Shown here piece after piece: positions 25,693 through 33,348 of a DNA stretch of 41,577 bases. The notes beneath the pieces were generated by a model that saw only the letters and a program-made list of their open reading frames with translations, was not told the DNA's origin and searched no databases. Source of the DNA: Clostridia bacterium (GTDB taxonomy: Bacteria > Bacillota > Clostridia > Christensenellales > Aristaeellaceae). The translations under genes were made by a program, and so were the position numbers. Positions within the stretch are counted from its first letter, which is position 1. The number at the start of each line of letters is the position of its first letter. The stretch covers positions 1 through 41,577 of the forward strand of contig JAFVXE010000006.1 of assembly GCA_017501255.1 (NCBI GenBank). The letters run 5' to 3'.

Positions 25693-27005
25693 ACCGTTTC
25701 CTCCTGGCTTGCATTGTCTATTGCATCGTTCTTCTGTGTGCGTTTCATCAGCCACAGGGGAATGGCTGTCAGCACAAGCACCACGGCAGCTGCCAGGAAA
25801 ATGGCAGGGGTAGGCACGGTTTTGGTCTGCCCCAGATCCACATAGGTCTGGGCATTGCCTTTGATGACCTGTGCGCCGATGGCCGGGCCGATGATCATGG
25901 GCAGCATAACGGAAAACACCATGCGGATGCCTTGGAAATGACCGGCTTTCTCCGGCGGGGTCAGATCACGAATCTGCGCCATCAGGGCGGAGGTGAGCAG
26001 CATATAGCCGCTCATCATCACCATACCGGCCAGAATCACCGTCAGCATATCCCGAACAAAGTACATTCCCACAAGGCCCACGAGCATCACCAGTGCAGAC
26101 GGCACAGCAAAGCGCAGGGTTCCTACCTTGTCAATGAACCGTCCGCCGATGACGCTGACCAGCGAAGCCACAATCAGCACCACACCCAGCACCAGCGCAT
26201 AGGCTTCCAATTGCAGGTAGTGCTGCATATAGATGATCAGATAGGGGAAGAACACCTGCACTGCAATGGAGAATACGCACATAGCCACCAACGAGAGATA
26301 CAGCCCTTTGTGCTCCACGACCACCGAAGGTCGGAAACCATAGCTGAGCTGGCTGAAAAAGGGCTTGCGTTCCGGCTGGATATCCGCCTCCTTGAGCACA
26401 AAGAGCGAAATGATGCCGGTCGCAATGACCACAATGCCGAAAAGAAAGAAGAATTTGCGCCACTCACCGGCTTGGGTCATGCCGTCAAACAAACCGAAGA
26501 TGATCAGCATGGACAGAAGCGGCAGAATGCTCAACACGCTTTCCACCTTGCCACGCTTGTCGGAATCCACCACATCCGTCACGTAGGCATTGAAAGCGGC
26601 ATCGTTGGCCGTGGAGCCGAAGAAGGTCATCACGCAATCCAGCACAATCACCATCATTGCAGCAACGGCAATCGCATTGGCAGCGGGGAAGAGGGCAGAG
26701 GCGTTTTCCACCGTCACCAGACCGAAGGCCATGGTGCTGACACCCCACAACAGATATCCGCCGCAGATAAAGGGTTTGCGTTTGCCGGTCCGGTCGCTGA
26801 CGACACCCATCAGCAGAGTGGTCAGGGTTGCCACCACGGCGCTGGCCGCCACCATGGCGGCGATATAGCCGGGGTCGGTGGAGATGGTGTTGTAGAGGAA
26901 AACGTTAAAGTACATATTCTCGATGGTCCAGGCAAACTGTCCGGCGAGGCCCAGCAGTAAAAGCGCACTCCAGAGGCGTGCACCGATCCGGGATTTGGTA
27001 TTCAT
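25686..27005 (-). CDS. MFS sugar transporter-like protein
   Basis: A 439-residue protein with about twelve hydrophobic segments. It contains the MFS loop 2-3 motif as GVVSDRTGKRKPFICGG and an acidic/aromatic first helix with AWTIENMYFNVFLYN, resembling glycoside/cation symporter-like and SLC45-like carriers. It is first in the operon followed by a GH2 enzyme, so the cargo is probably a di- or oligosaccharide or glycoside (inference). ATG at 27005 is set by AAAGGAGAG ten bases upstream; a longer open frame of 40 codons lies over the promoter and is rejected. Confidence 0.85.
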   Translation of the reverse strand: MNTKSRIGARLWSALLLLGLAGQFAWTIENMYFNVFLYNTISTDPGYIAAMVAASAVVATLTTLLMGVVSDRTGKRKPFICGGYLLWGVSTMAFGLVTVENASALFPAANAIAVAAMMVIVLDCVMTFFGSTANDAAFNAYVTDVVDSDKRGKVESVLSILPLLSMLIIFGLFDGMTQAGEWRKFFFLFGIVVIATGIISLFVLKEADIQPERKPFFSQLSYGFRPSVVVEHKGLYLSLVAMCVFSIAVQVFFPYLIIYMQHYLQLEAYALVLGVVLIVASLVSVIGGRFIDKVGTLRFAVPSALVMLVGLVGMYFVRDMLTVILAGMVMMSGYMLLTSALMAQIRDLTPPEKAGHFQGIRMVFSVMLPMIIGPAIGAQVIKGNAQTYVDLGQTKTVPTPAIFLAAAVVLVLTAIPLWLMKRTQKNDAIDNASQEETVC

Positions 27006-27054
27006 TATGAAGCTCTCCTTTCGGAATGCAGTATCACTAATCTGCTCTGATGCT

Positions 27055-27083
27055 ATTATATCAAACCCGAAAAGGCAGCACAA
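27055..27083 (-). promoter_or_regulatory. promoter of the MFS-GH2-APH operon
   Basis: TTGTGC (27083-27078) and TATAAT (27060-27055) on the minus strand are 17 nt apart, about 50 nt upstream of the transporter start. Confidence 0.75.
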
Positions 27084-27097
27084 GTGCAAATAATCCG

Positions 27098-27126
27098 TTG
27101 ACGAAAACCCGCTGAGGTTGTACAAT
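27098..27126 (+). promoter_or_regulatory. promoter of the HerA-like gene
   Basis: TTGACG (27098-27103) and TACAAT (27121-27126) are 17 nt apart, 41 nt before the ATG. Its -35 lies only 14 nt from the -35 of the divergent operon promoter, so one bound regulator could affect both. Confidence 0.8.
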
Positions 27127-27167
27127 ATGGATAGTCGTATAGACTGTTACCAATGGAGGGTTGATCT

Positions 27168-29039
27168 ATGTTCTACGACCAGAAAATATGGGTCGGTACC
27201 AGCGAAAACGGCATCCCCGTCATGCTGCTGCCCCATATGGCCAACCGTCATGGTTTGATCGCCGGCGCTACCGGTACCGGTAAAACGGTCAGCCTGAAGG
27301 TGATTGCCGAAGGTTTCTCCGACATGGGCGTTCCGGTTTTCCTGAGCGACATCAAGGGCGACTTGAGCGGCATGGTAAAGGAAGGCGCTGTGAACGCCAA
27401 TATTGAAAAGCGTGTCCAAATGACCGGTATGCCCGGGTTTGAGCCCAAGAAGTATCCTGCTTGTTTCTGGGATGTGTATGGCGAGCAGGGCATTCCCGTG
27501 CGCACTACTGTGCTGGAAATGGGTCCCATGCTGCTGGCTCGTATGCTGGGCCTCAACGAAACCCAGTCCGGCGTTCTGAACATCGTGTTCCGTGTAGCCA
27601 ACGATGGCAAACTGCCCCAGAAGCTGAACGCTTATGGTCAGGTGGTTAACGAGCCTCAACTGCAAAACATTGCCGATCTGAAGCAGGCCATCGCCTATGT
27701 GGGCGCTCACGCAGATGAGTACACCGTGGAATACGGCAACGTGAGCCGTGCCAGTATCGGCGCCATCCAGCGTGCTGTGGCGCTGCTGGAAGATCAGGGC
27801 GGCGATAAGTTCTTCGGCACGCCTGCGCTGAAGATCGCCGATTGGATCAAGACGGATGAGAACGGTCAGGGCCTGATCAATATTCTGGCCTGCGATAAAT
27901 TGTTCCTCAACCCGCTGATGTACTCCACTTTCCTTCTGTGGCTGTTGACTGAGCTGTACGATCTGTTGCCCGAACGCGGCGATTGCGATAAGCCGGTCAT
28001 GGTCTTCTTCTTTGACGAAGCCCATCTCCTGTTCAACGACTGCCCCAAGCAGTTGATGGACAAGATCGAGCAGGTGGTTCGTCTGATTCGTTCCAAGGGC
28101 GTTGGTGTTTACTTTATCACCCAGAACCCCACCGACGTTCCCATGACAGTGCTGGGTCAGCTGGGCAACCGTGTGCAGCACGCTCTGCGTGCCTTTACGC
28201 CGCTGGATCAGAAGGCGGTGAAGGTTGCTGCTCAGACCTTCCGCACCAATCCCAATTTCGATACCGAGGAAGCCATCACCCTGCTGAAAACGGGCGAGGC
28301 CCTTGTCTCTTTCCTGGATGAAAACGGCGCCCCCGGTATTGTGCAGCGCACCACCATTCTGCCCCCGCAGAGTTACATGGGCGCCATCACAGTTGAAGAA
28401 CGCAATCAAGTCATCAATCAATCAGAATTCAAAGGAGTGTACCAACCAATGACCGAGCAGAACAACATGGAACAGATCCCCGTAGCCCAGCAGCCGATGA
28501 TGCAGCAGCCCCAGCAGGGCTTCATGGTGCTTGACCCCACCACCGGCCAGTATGTACAGCAGCCCATGATGCAGCAGCCGATGATGCAGCAGCCCATGAT
28601 GCAGCAGCAGATGGTTCAGCAGCCCATGATGCAGCAGATGGTGCAGCAGCCCGTGATGCAGACTGCTCAGGCCGCCGTGCAGACCATGCTGGTCATGGAT
28701 CCCACCACCGGTCAGTATGTGCAGCGTCAGATGCAGTTCAACCCCGCCACCGGTCAGTATATGCCCGTGATGACCGAGGAAGAGAAGAAGGCTGCCGCTC
28801 TGGCTGCCAAGGAAGCTGAGAAGGCCGCCAAGGAAGCTGCCAAGGCTGAGAAGGAAGCTCTTGCCGAAGCTCGCCGTCAGCGTGCTGACGAACTGCGTGA
28901 AGAGCGCGCCGAGCGTGCCCGCGTGAACGACAGCGTTCTGGGCCGCATCAAGAACACCGCTATTTCCTCCGCTACCCGTACTGCTACCAACAAGCTGGTC
29001 AACGGCCTGCTGAACAGCATCATGGGCAAGAAGAAGTAA
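27168..29039 (+). CDS. HerA/DUF853-type ATPase with Met/Gln-rich repeat tail
   Basis: A 623-residue protein. Residues 1-425 are a HerA-like/DUF853 (YjgR) ATPase of the FtsK-HerA superfamily: Walker A GATGTGKT (33-40), FLSDIKGDLSGM, Walker B VMVFFFDEAHLLF (Asp283-Glu284), and YFITQNPTDVP as sensor. HerA-type ATPases translocate DNA or work with nucleases; the DUF853 branch is poorly defined. Residues 428-535 are Met/Gln-rich with PMMQQ units and two copies of DPTTGQYVQ plus NPATGQYMP. About 537-590 is an Ala/Lys/Glu coiled coil, and the end is basic. The start has TGGAGGG upstream. It is monocistronic, ending at a terminator. Confidence 0.88.
   Translation: MFYDQKIWVGTSENGIPVMLLPHMANRHGLIAGATGTGKTVSLKVIAEGFSDMGVPVFLSDIKGDLSGMVKEGAVNANIEKRVQMTGMPGFEPKKYPACFWDVYGEQGIPVRTTVLEMGPMLLARMLGLNETQSGVLNIVFRVANDGKLPQKLNAYGQVVNEPQLQNIADLKQAIAYVGAHADEYTVEYGNVSRASIGAIQRAVALLEDQGGDKFFGTPALKIADWIKTDENGQGLINILACDKLFLNPLMYSTFLLWLLTELYDLLPERGDCDKPVMVFFFDEAHLLFNDCPKQLMDKIEQVVRLIRSKGVGVYFITQNPTDVPMTVLGQLGNRVQHALRAFTPLDQKAVKVAAQTFRTNPNFDTEEAITLLKTGEALVSFLDENGAPGIVQRTTILPPQSYMGAITVEERNQVINQSEFKGVYQPMTEQNNMEQIPVAQQPMMQQPQQGFMVLDPTTGQYVQQPMMQQPMMQQPMMQQQMVQQPMMQQMVQQPVMQTAQAAVQTMLVMDPTTGQYVQRQMQFNPATGQYMPVMTEEEKKAAALAAKEAEKAAKEAAKAEKEALAEARRQRADELREERAERARVNDSVLGRIKNTAISSATRTATNKLVNGLLNSIMGKKK
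28490..28665 (+). repeat. in-frame 15-nt-type tandem repeats encoding PMMQQ
   Basis: Degenerate repeats of a CAGCCCATGATGCAG-like unit lie within the HerA-like gene and encode QPMMQ runs. All visible units keep the frame. Such arrays can change copy number by slippage. Confidence 0.75.
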
Positions 29040-29057
29040 TTCGGATCGCCAATACAA

Positions 29058-29089
29058 GAAACCGCCGGCATTTCGTCGGCGGTTTCTTT
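29058..29089 (+). terminator. rho-independent terminator after the HerA-like gene
   Basis: A 10-bp perfect stem (GAAACCGCCG at 29058-29067 with CGGCGGTTTC at 29077-29086) has a 9-nt loop, then TTTGTGTTTG. The convergent minus-strand gene stops at 29122 and may share it. Confidence 0.85.
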
Positions 29090-29121
29090 GTGTTTGTTGG
29101 CTCTTGACTGCTTGCCGGTTG

Positions 29122-30540
29122 TTATTTCTTCAGGGCAGCAGCATAGGCATCCCGCAGTTCACCAACCATGCGCAAGCTTTCTGTTGCGTCATGGCAGCAT
29201 TCTGCCACAATGGTATGGTTCAGATAATCCATCATCTGGTCGGCGAATGCCTGCGAACACAGGGTGACATAGGGTTTTTCCTGCCAGTGGGACAGGGCGG
29301 GCTTGTGCAGCGTAACCGACAGTTGGTGTTGGCAGCGGATTTGATAGGCCGGCCGTCTTGTATCATCCTTGAGCAGATGGACAGATAATTTCGGGTTGTT
29401 GGCCACGTAGTGCAAAACAGTATCCAGCAAAGTGATACGTTCTTCTGGTTGCAGTGGACGAAGCATTCCTGAATGATCCGCCAGCTGGCCGTCGGAAAGA
29501 AAACGGCGAATGCCGCTGAGGGAGGAAATCAGACAGCGCTCTTTGTGGGTGTCGTTGGAATATTCATAGCGACGGGCGTGCAAAGAGAGAAGCCGGGCAT
29601 GGGCCACAGGATCGTTCAGCTTGATGGGCTGGCGATGGTTGATGGCTTTTTCCAGAACCGTTGGCGGCAGAACGCCCATGGTCATGTCCGGCGAGAAAAT
29701 GTAGGTTTTCCGGTTCAATTCATAGCTGAGGAATTCCAGACAGGTGCTGCTGTAATCCAGTGGTTCTTCAGGGTGATGCAGCAGGGGAACAGCAGCCAGC
29801 GGAATATCCAACAGCTCTTTGTAATAGTCATACACGCCCACCATTTTGGTAATGGGGAAGGGGCGCAGATCCTGCTCGTTGATAACCACATAGAACAGTT
29901 CCTGATATTCCGTGCCGTTTTCGGCTTTGATAATGAGCAAATTTCCATCCACTGGGTGATTGGCCGAGCCGGCATAGTTCATGCCGGGGGTAAAGGCTTT
30001 GTAACGGGTATCGAAAACCAGGTTTTGCGCATAGCGCAAATATTCGGAAATGCTGCGGTCCGGCGAACCAGGCGCAAAATAATGCCGGATGTGCGCATTG
30101 CGCTTGGGATCCTGCAACAACTTCCGAAATGCGGCCATTACGGAGTCAAACAGGCAGTTCACGCAAAGAATGGAAAGTTCCCAGTTGCTGTCGAATCCAT
30201 CCAGCAAAGAAGCTGTTACGCCGGAGGGGTTCAGAAGCGTACCGGAAGTGATGCGCTGCCACTCATCCAGCGAGCGCAGGTACAGGTGCCGTTCCAACCC
30301 CAATTCGCTGATGGAAAGTGCTTTGCGCAGCATCTCTTCCTGCGGAGCCGAAAAAATGGACAGTTTGCAAATGGCATTGAAAATTTCTTTGCGCTTCGCA
30401 TCGGAAAGGTTTTCATTCAAAGCACGCCGCAAAGAAGCGGATTCACCCAGCAAGGCCCCCAGTGCAGAGGGGGTCAAATGGTGCTGTTGCATCAGCAATT
30501 TCAGCGTTTCACCAAAAGGCAGTGTGTGATAGCGGCTCAT
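29122..30540 (-). CDS. large helix-turn-helix-like protein, possible regulator
   Basis: A 472-residue cytoplasmic protein of unrecognised family. The first 60 residues (FGETLKLLMQQHHLTPSAL, GALLGESASLRRALN) look like an XRE-type helix-turn-helix, with two helices and a recognition-like segment. The next part (60-95) is helical. The remaining 370 residues have no motif I can name; they include a FAPGSPDRSISEYLRYAQN stretch and a C-terminal helical end. It has no membrane segment. AAAGGAG lies nine bases upstream of ATG at 30540. It is monocistronic with its own promoter. A ligand- or protein-sensing transcription factor is the best guess, mostly from the N-terminus. Confidence 0.65.
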   Translation of the reverse strand: MSRYHTLPFGETLKLLMQQHHLTPSALGALLGESASLRRALNENLSDAKRKEIFNAICKLSIFSAPQEEMLRKALSISELGLERHLYLRSLDEWQRITSGTLLNPSGVTASLLDGFDSNWELSILCVNCLFDSVMAAFRKLLQDPKRNAHIRHYFAPGSPDRSISEYLRYAQNLVFDTRYKAFTPGMNYAGSANHPVDGNLLIIKAENGTEYQELFYVVINEQDLRPFPITKMVGVYDYYKELLDIPLAAVPLLHHPEEPLDYSSTCLEFLSYELNRKTYIFSPDMTMGVLPPTVLEKAINHRQPIKLNDPVAHARLLSLHARRYEYSNDTHKERCLISSLSGIRRFLSDGQLADHSGMLRPLQPEERITLLDTVLHYVANNPKLSVHLLKDDTRRPAYQIRCQHQLSVTLHKPALSHWQEKPYVTLCSQAFADQMMDYLNHTIVAECCHDATESLRMVGELRDAYAAALKK

Positions 30541-30584
30541 GAGAAGCAGCTCCTTTGCAGGCAGATGGAGAATGAACTTCGTTT

Positions 30585-30614
30585 ATTATAGCATAGGATG
30601 GCAAATCATGGCAA
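30585..30614 (-). promoter_or_regulatory. extended -10 promoter of the HTH-like gene
   Basis: On the minus strand TTGCCA (30614-30609) and TATAAT (30590-30585) are 18 nt apart, with TGC before the -10. It lies 45 nt upstream of the start. Confidence 0.7.
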
Positions 30615-30654
30615 CCATATACGCCGGTATACTGTGCAGATGCTGCCGCTGCTC

Positions 30655-30683
30655 TTGCAATGTGGACAGAATCGTGCTATGAT
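30655..30683 (+). promoter_or_regulatory. promoter of the ferredoxin gene
   Basis: TTGCAA (30655-30660) and TATGAT (30678-30683) are 17 nt apart, with TGC just before the -10, 53 nt upstream of the ferredoxin start. Confidence 0.8.
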
Positions 30684-30736
30684 TACACTATACAGCAGCG
30701 TATGCTTGCTGATTATGAAACAGGAGGAACAACAGT

Positions 30737-30907
30737 ATGGCATATGTTATCACCGACGAATGCATCAGCTGCGGCGCTTGCCAGGCTGAGTGCCCCGTGG
30801 ATGCGATCGCTGAGGGCGATGGCAAGTTCGTAATCGACGCCGATAAGTGCATCGAGTGCGGCGCTTGCGCCGGCGCCTGCCCCGTGGGTGCCCCCGTTCA
30901 GGGCTAA
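30737..30907 (+). CDS. clostridial-type 2[4Fe-4S] ferredoxin
   Basis: A 56-residue ferredoxin. Two CxxCxxCxxxCP motifs are complete: CISCGACQAECP in the first half and CIECGACAGACP in the second. Each cluster takes three cysteines from one motif and one from the other, giving two low-potential clusters used by pyruvate:ferredoxin oxidoreductase, hydrogenases and similar anaerobic enzymes. Length matches the classical clostridial protein (about 55). ATG at 30737 has AGGAGG nine bases upstream, plus its own promoter and terminator. The gene is entirely covered from residue 10 onward by an antisense reading frame continuing from the recombinase gene. Expression is likely strong judging from its codon choice. 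Confidence 0.96.
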   Translation: MAYVITDECISCGACQAECPVDAIAEGDGKFVIDADKCIECGACAGACPVGAPVQG

Positions 30908-32507
30908 TGCAATTTAGCAACAAGGCAGCATGGCTTCGGTCATGCTGTTTTGTTATTATGAGGCGAATGAAAGAAACCAAAACCTCCGAACCGGCACTGT
31001 GCTGGTTCGGAGGTTTTGCTATTGGTGCAGCGTTCGATTTCATATCCGAACCGGTTTGCTCTTTCTGAACACTTGCCTGCAGGTCTCCGAAGGTGGCTTG
31101 TACGGTATCCTCCTTGAAGTTGAAGGTGATCTCCAACTTATCATCATACAGAAAGATGGCATTAACGAAAGTATCTACCAACATCTGCCGGTGCTCTTTA
31201 CGCTTTACATCCAGCTTCCTGAAACGCATCAGCCAGAATCGCAGGGCATCCTCTTCGATCTTTTTGCTGGTCAGATTTTCGTAAGCAATCTTGTTTTCCA
31301 GCTCATCCCGTGCTGCTTCCAGTTCGTCCAGTCGCTCTTTGGTGGATCGGCTCAGGATGCCTTGCTGTATTGCGTTCAACAGGTTGTCGATGCCTCTGTT
31401 GACTTCCCGCAGTTCCCGCTCATACAGGGGAATATTGACATTCTCCTGCTCCTGCATCTCCATCAGCTTATGGGCAACATCGTCGATGAAGGCATCACTT
31501 TGAATCAGCTCCATAACCTTAGCAACAACCAGATCTTCGATTTCAACCTTGCGCACGGGTTTCTTGCGGCAATTCGTCCGCTTCTTTTTGACAGAGACGC
31601 ATTTATAGTAATGATGTACTACTCCGGTTCTGCTTGTTCCGCTTTCTCCGCATAGATAGGCACCGCAGTAACCACAGAATAGTTTGGTTGTCAGGATATA
31701 GTCATCCTCCGCCTTGTGACGGGCTGGCGCTTTCCGGTTTTTCTCCATTCTGACCTGCACACGGTCGAACAGTTCAATCGGAACAATTGGTGGAATGCCG
31801 TCCGGAATCACAATATCACGGTAGGTATATTCGCCAATGTATCGTCTGTTCTTCAGCATCCGCTGAACGCTGTTAAGCGTTGGATCTTCACCGAAGTTGT
31901 TCTTGACACTATGCTGGATCAGGTAGGCAACCAGGTCTTTCATCATTGCGCCTTCCGCATAGCGTTTGAAGATTTCCAACACATGGGGAGCCGTCAGAGG
32001 ATCAATTTGAAAATGCTGATCCTTATCAATGATGTATCCGATTGGCTTGTTGCCACCGTTGAACTTGCATTTCAGGGCATTCTCAGTCTGACCGCGACTG
32101 ACTTTTTCAGCCAGATCAGCGGAGTAGTATTCCGCAAAACCCTCCAGCACAGATTCCAAAATGATACCTTCGGCACCATCCGAGATCAGCTCCGTGGCTG
32201 AAACAACCTTAACGCCATGACGTTTCAGGGCAGCTTTGTACCGTGCGCTGTCATAACGATTGCGGGAAAAGCGATCAAGTTTCCAGACAATGACCATATC
32301 AAACAGATGCTTGCTGCTGTCTCTGATCATATTCTGGAATTCCGGTCGTTTATCCGTCTTGGCAGAATACGCCCGGTCGATATAGTGGCGCAGAATGGTA
32401 ATATCATTCTTTTCAGCAAACGCTGTGCACTCACGCAGCTGACCCTCAATACTTTCTTCCCTCTGGTTATCGGAAGAGTATCGCGCGTAAATTACTGCCT
32501 TCATCAT
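30765..32507 (-). CDS. large serine recombinase
   Basis: A serine recombinase for integration/excision of a mobile element. The resolvase catalytic domain (about 1-150) has AVIYARYSSDNQREESIEGQ with the nucleophile serine in the RYSS segment. The Recombinase domain (about 160-270) follows, then a zinc ribbon (FCGYCGAYLC ... YYKC ... NCRKK) and a coiled coil (about 345-420). The native-looking protein ends near residue 490 (ATFGDLQASVQKEQTG). The frame stays open for about 90 more residues through a terminator hairpin and antisense to the ferredoxin gene, ending at 30765. The start overlaps the XRE stop as ATGA; ATG at 32504 is equally possible, with GGAGG upstream. Confidence 0.9.
   Translation of the reverse strand: MMKAVIYARYSSDNQREESIEGQLRECTAFAEKNDITILRHYIDRAYSAKTDKRPEFQNMIRDSSKHLFDMVIVWKLDRFSRNRYDSARYKAALKRHGVKVVSATELISDGAEGIILESVLEGFAEYYSADLAEKVSRGQTENALKCKFNGGNKPIGYIIDKDQHFQIDPLTAPHVLEIFKRYAEGAMMKDLVAYLIQHSVKNNFGEDPTLNSVQRMLKNRRYIGEYTYRDIVIPDGIPPIVPIELFDRVQVRMEKNRKAPARHKAEDDYILTTKLFCGYCGAYLCGESGTSRTGVVHHYYKCVSVKKKRTNCRKKPVRKVEIEDLVVAKVMELIQSDAFIDDVAHKLMEMQEQENVNIPLYERELREVNRGIDNLLNAIQQGILSRSTKERLDELEAARDELENKIAYENLTSKKIEEDALRFWLMRFRKLDVKRKEHRQMLVDTFVNAIFLYDDKLEITFNFKEDTVQATFGDLQASVQKEQTGSDMKSNAAPIAKPPNQHSAGSEVLVSFIRLIITKQHDRSHAALLLNCISPERGHPRGRRRRKRRTRCTYRRRLRTCHRPQRSHPRGTQPGKRRS
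30919..30954 (+). terminator. ferredoxin terminator
   Basis: A 14-bp stem with two G-T pairs (30919-30932 with 30941-30954) closes a GCTTCGGT loop, with TTTTGTTATT on the 3' side. It begins 12 nt after the ferredoxin stop. Confidence 0.85.
30979..31017. terminator. hairpin terminator inside the recombinase reading frame
   Basis: A 14-bp perfect stem (AAAACCTCCGAACC at 30979-30992 with GGTTCGGAGGTTTT at 31004-31017) is usable on both strands. On the minus strand it is followed by TGGTTTCTTTC. It falls within the open frame of the recombinase, where a gene-end terminator would be expected. Confidence 0.8.
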
Positions 32508-32854
32508 TCATCCTCCATGATCCTGTACAGGCTCTCCTTCAGCTTCTTGTTGGCAGGTGAGCCGGGTTCAAAACACATTTCGATAAAGCGACGCATCTCC
32601 TCTTTTTCTGGAGTAATGCGGGGATGAAACTCGTAGCTTTTCCCTTCAGGGTTCTCTGTCCGACCAAAAATGTAGTCCAGTGATACATCAAAATAATCTG
32701 CATATCGCCGGAAGATCGCCACCGGAGGTGTGGTCTGTCCGTTCTCGTAACGATTGATGCTGGATTGCGTTGTTTCAATGGCTAAGGCAAGGCTTTCCTG
32801 AGAGATGTTGATGCTTTCCCGGAGAGCCCGAAGTCGTTTACCGATGATTTTCAT
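32504..32854 (-). CDS. XRE-family transcriptional regulator
   Basis: A 116-residue repressor-like protein. A typical XRE helix-turn-helix occupies 1-65 (IGKRLRALRESINISQESLAL, TTQSSINRYENGQTTPP, YADYFDVSLDYIFGR), followed by a charged tail that may mediate dimerisation. ATG at 32854 has GGAGG eight bases before it. It is directly upstream of, and overlaps, the recombinase gene, so both are on one transcript. An inverted repeat overlapping the promoter fits autoregulation and control of recombinase (inference). Confidence 0.9.
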   Translation of the reverse strand: MKIIGKRLRALRESINISQESLALAIETTQSSINRYENGQTTPPVAIFRRYADYFDVSLDYIFGRTENPEGKSYEFHPRITPEKEEMRRFIEMCFEPGSPANKKLKESLYRIMEDE

Positions 32855-32881
32855 CTGTACAACCTCCATTTCTTGTGTTAT

Positions 32882-32910
32882 AGTATAACCCAGAAAAGAT
32901 ATAAAATCAA
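32882..32910 (-). promoter_or_regulatory. promoter of the XRE-recombinase operon
   Basis: On the minus strand TTGATT (32910-32905) and TATACT (32887-32882) are 17 nt apart. The predicted transcript begins close to 32875 with a short leader. Confidence 0.75.
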
Positions 32911-32938
32911 CTCATAATACTGTCGATATAAGTTGATT
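32905..32938. promoter_or_regulatory. probable operator of the XRE regulator
   Basis: A perfect 8-bp inverted repeat, AATCAACT (32905-32912) and AGTTGATT (32931-32938), has an 18-nt spacer. One half-site coincides with the -35 hexamer of the XRE promoter and the other lies about 20 nt upstream of the divergent small gene, so binding could shut both. Confidence 0.6.
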
Positions 32939-32959
32939 AAGCAAAAAGGAGGCTTCACA

Positions 32960-33208
32960 ATGGATATGTACACCTGCTATTTCAACATGGATACCGGCTG
33001 CGTAGATGTATGGCTACGGGATGGACGGATCATCTCCATCAACTGCACAAAAGCAGAGGCGGCGTATGCAGAGAATATGTATCAGCGGTCGGAGCTGGAT
33101 TGGCTGATTTACAACGACCCTGCTGCTTATGCGGAGCTGATTATGGAGGGAGATCCGAAGGAGTATCTGGAGGCTGTGGCGCAGTATGGGCTGCCGGAGG
33201 AAAAATAG
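32960..33208 (+). CDS. small element-borne protein (DUF6061-like)
   Basis: An 82-residue acidic protein (MDMYTCYFNMDTGCVDVWL at its start, YQRSELDWLIYNDPAAYAEL in the middle). It reminds me of small proteins of unknown function (DUF6061) found on clostridial mobile elements; this is recollection, not a search. ATG at 32960 has AAGGAGG seven bases upstream. It is divergent from the XRE repressor and shares its operator region, as element genes often do. No catalytic motif or membrane segment is seen. Confidence 0.75.
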   Translation: MDMYTCYFNMDTGCVDVWLRDGRIISINCTKAEAAYAENMYQRSELDWLIYNDPAAYAELIMEGDPKEYLEAVAQYGLPEEK

Positions 33209-33348
33209 GGTGATAGTGCATGTTATGGTGATATATGAGAATGACTTAACTTAATGCAGAACGAAGTAATAACTTGAGATAGTATAGCATCAACGCCCAT
33301 TTTCATTGGGTGCATCAAAACAATGTGTTATTCAGGAGGACAAAAACG

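Noticed and set aside
25587..26960. Plus-strand frame over the MFS transporter gene
   Set aside because: Rich in His/Gln with no motifs; the opposite strand encodes a clear twelve-helix transporter.
28490..28665. Tandem repeat array considered as a CRISPR-like or intergenic repeat
   Set aside because: Units are directly adjacent without spacers and stay in frame within the HerA-like gene, so they are protein-coding repeats.
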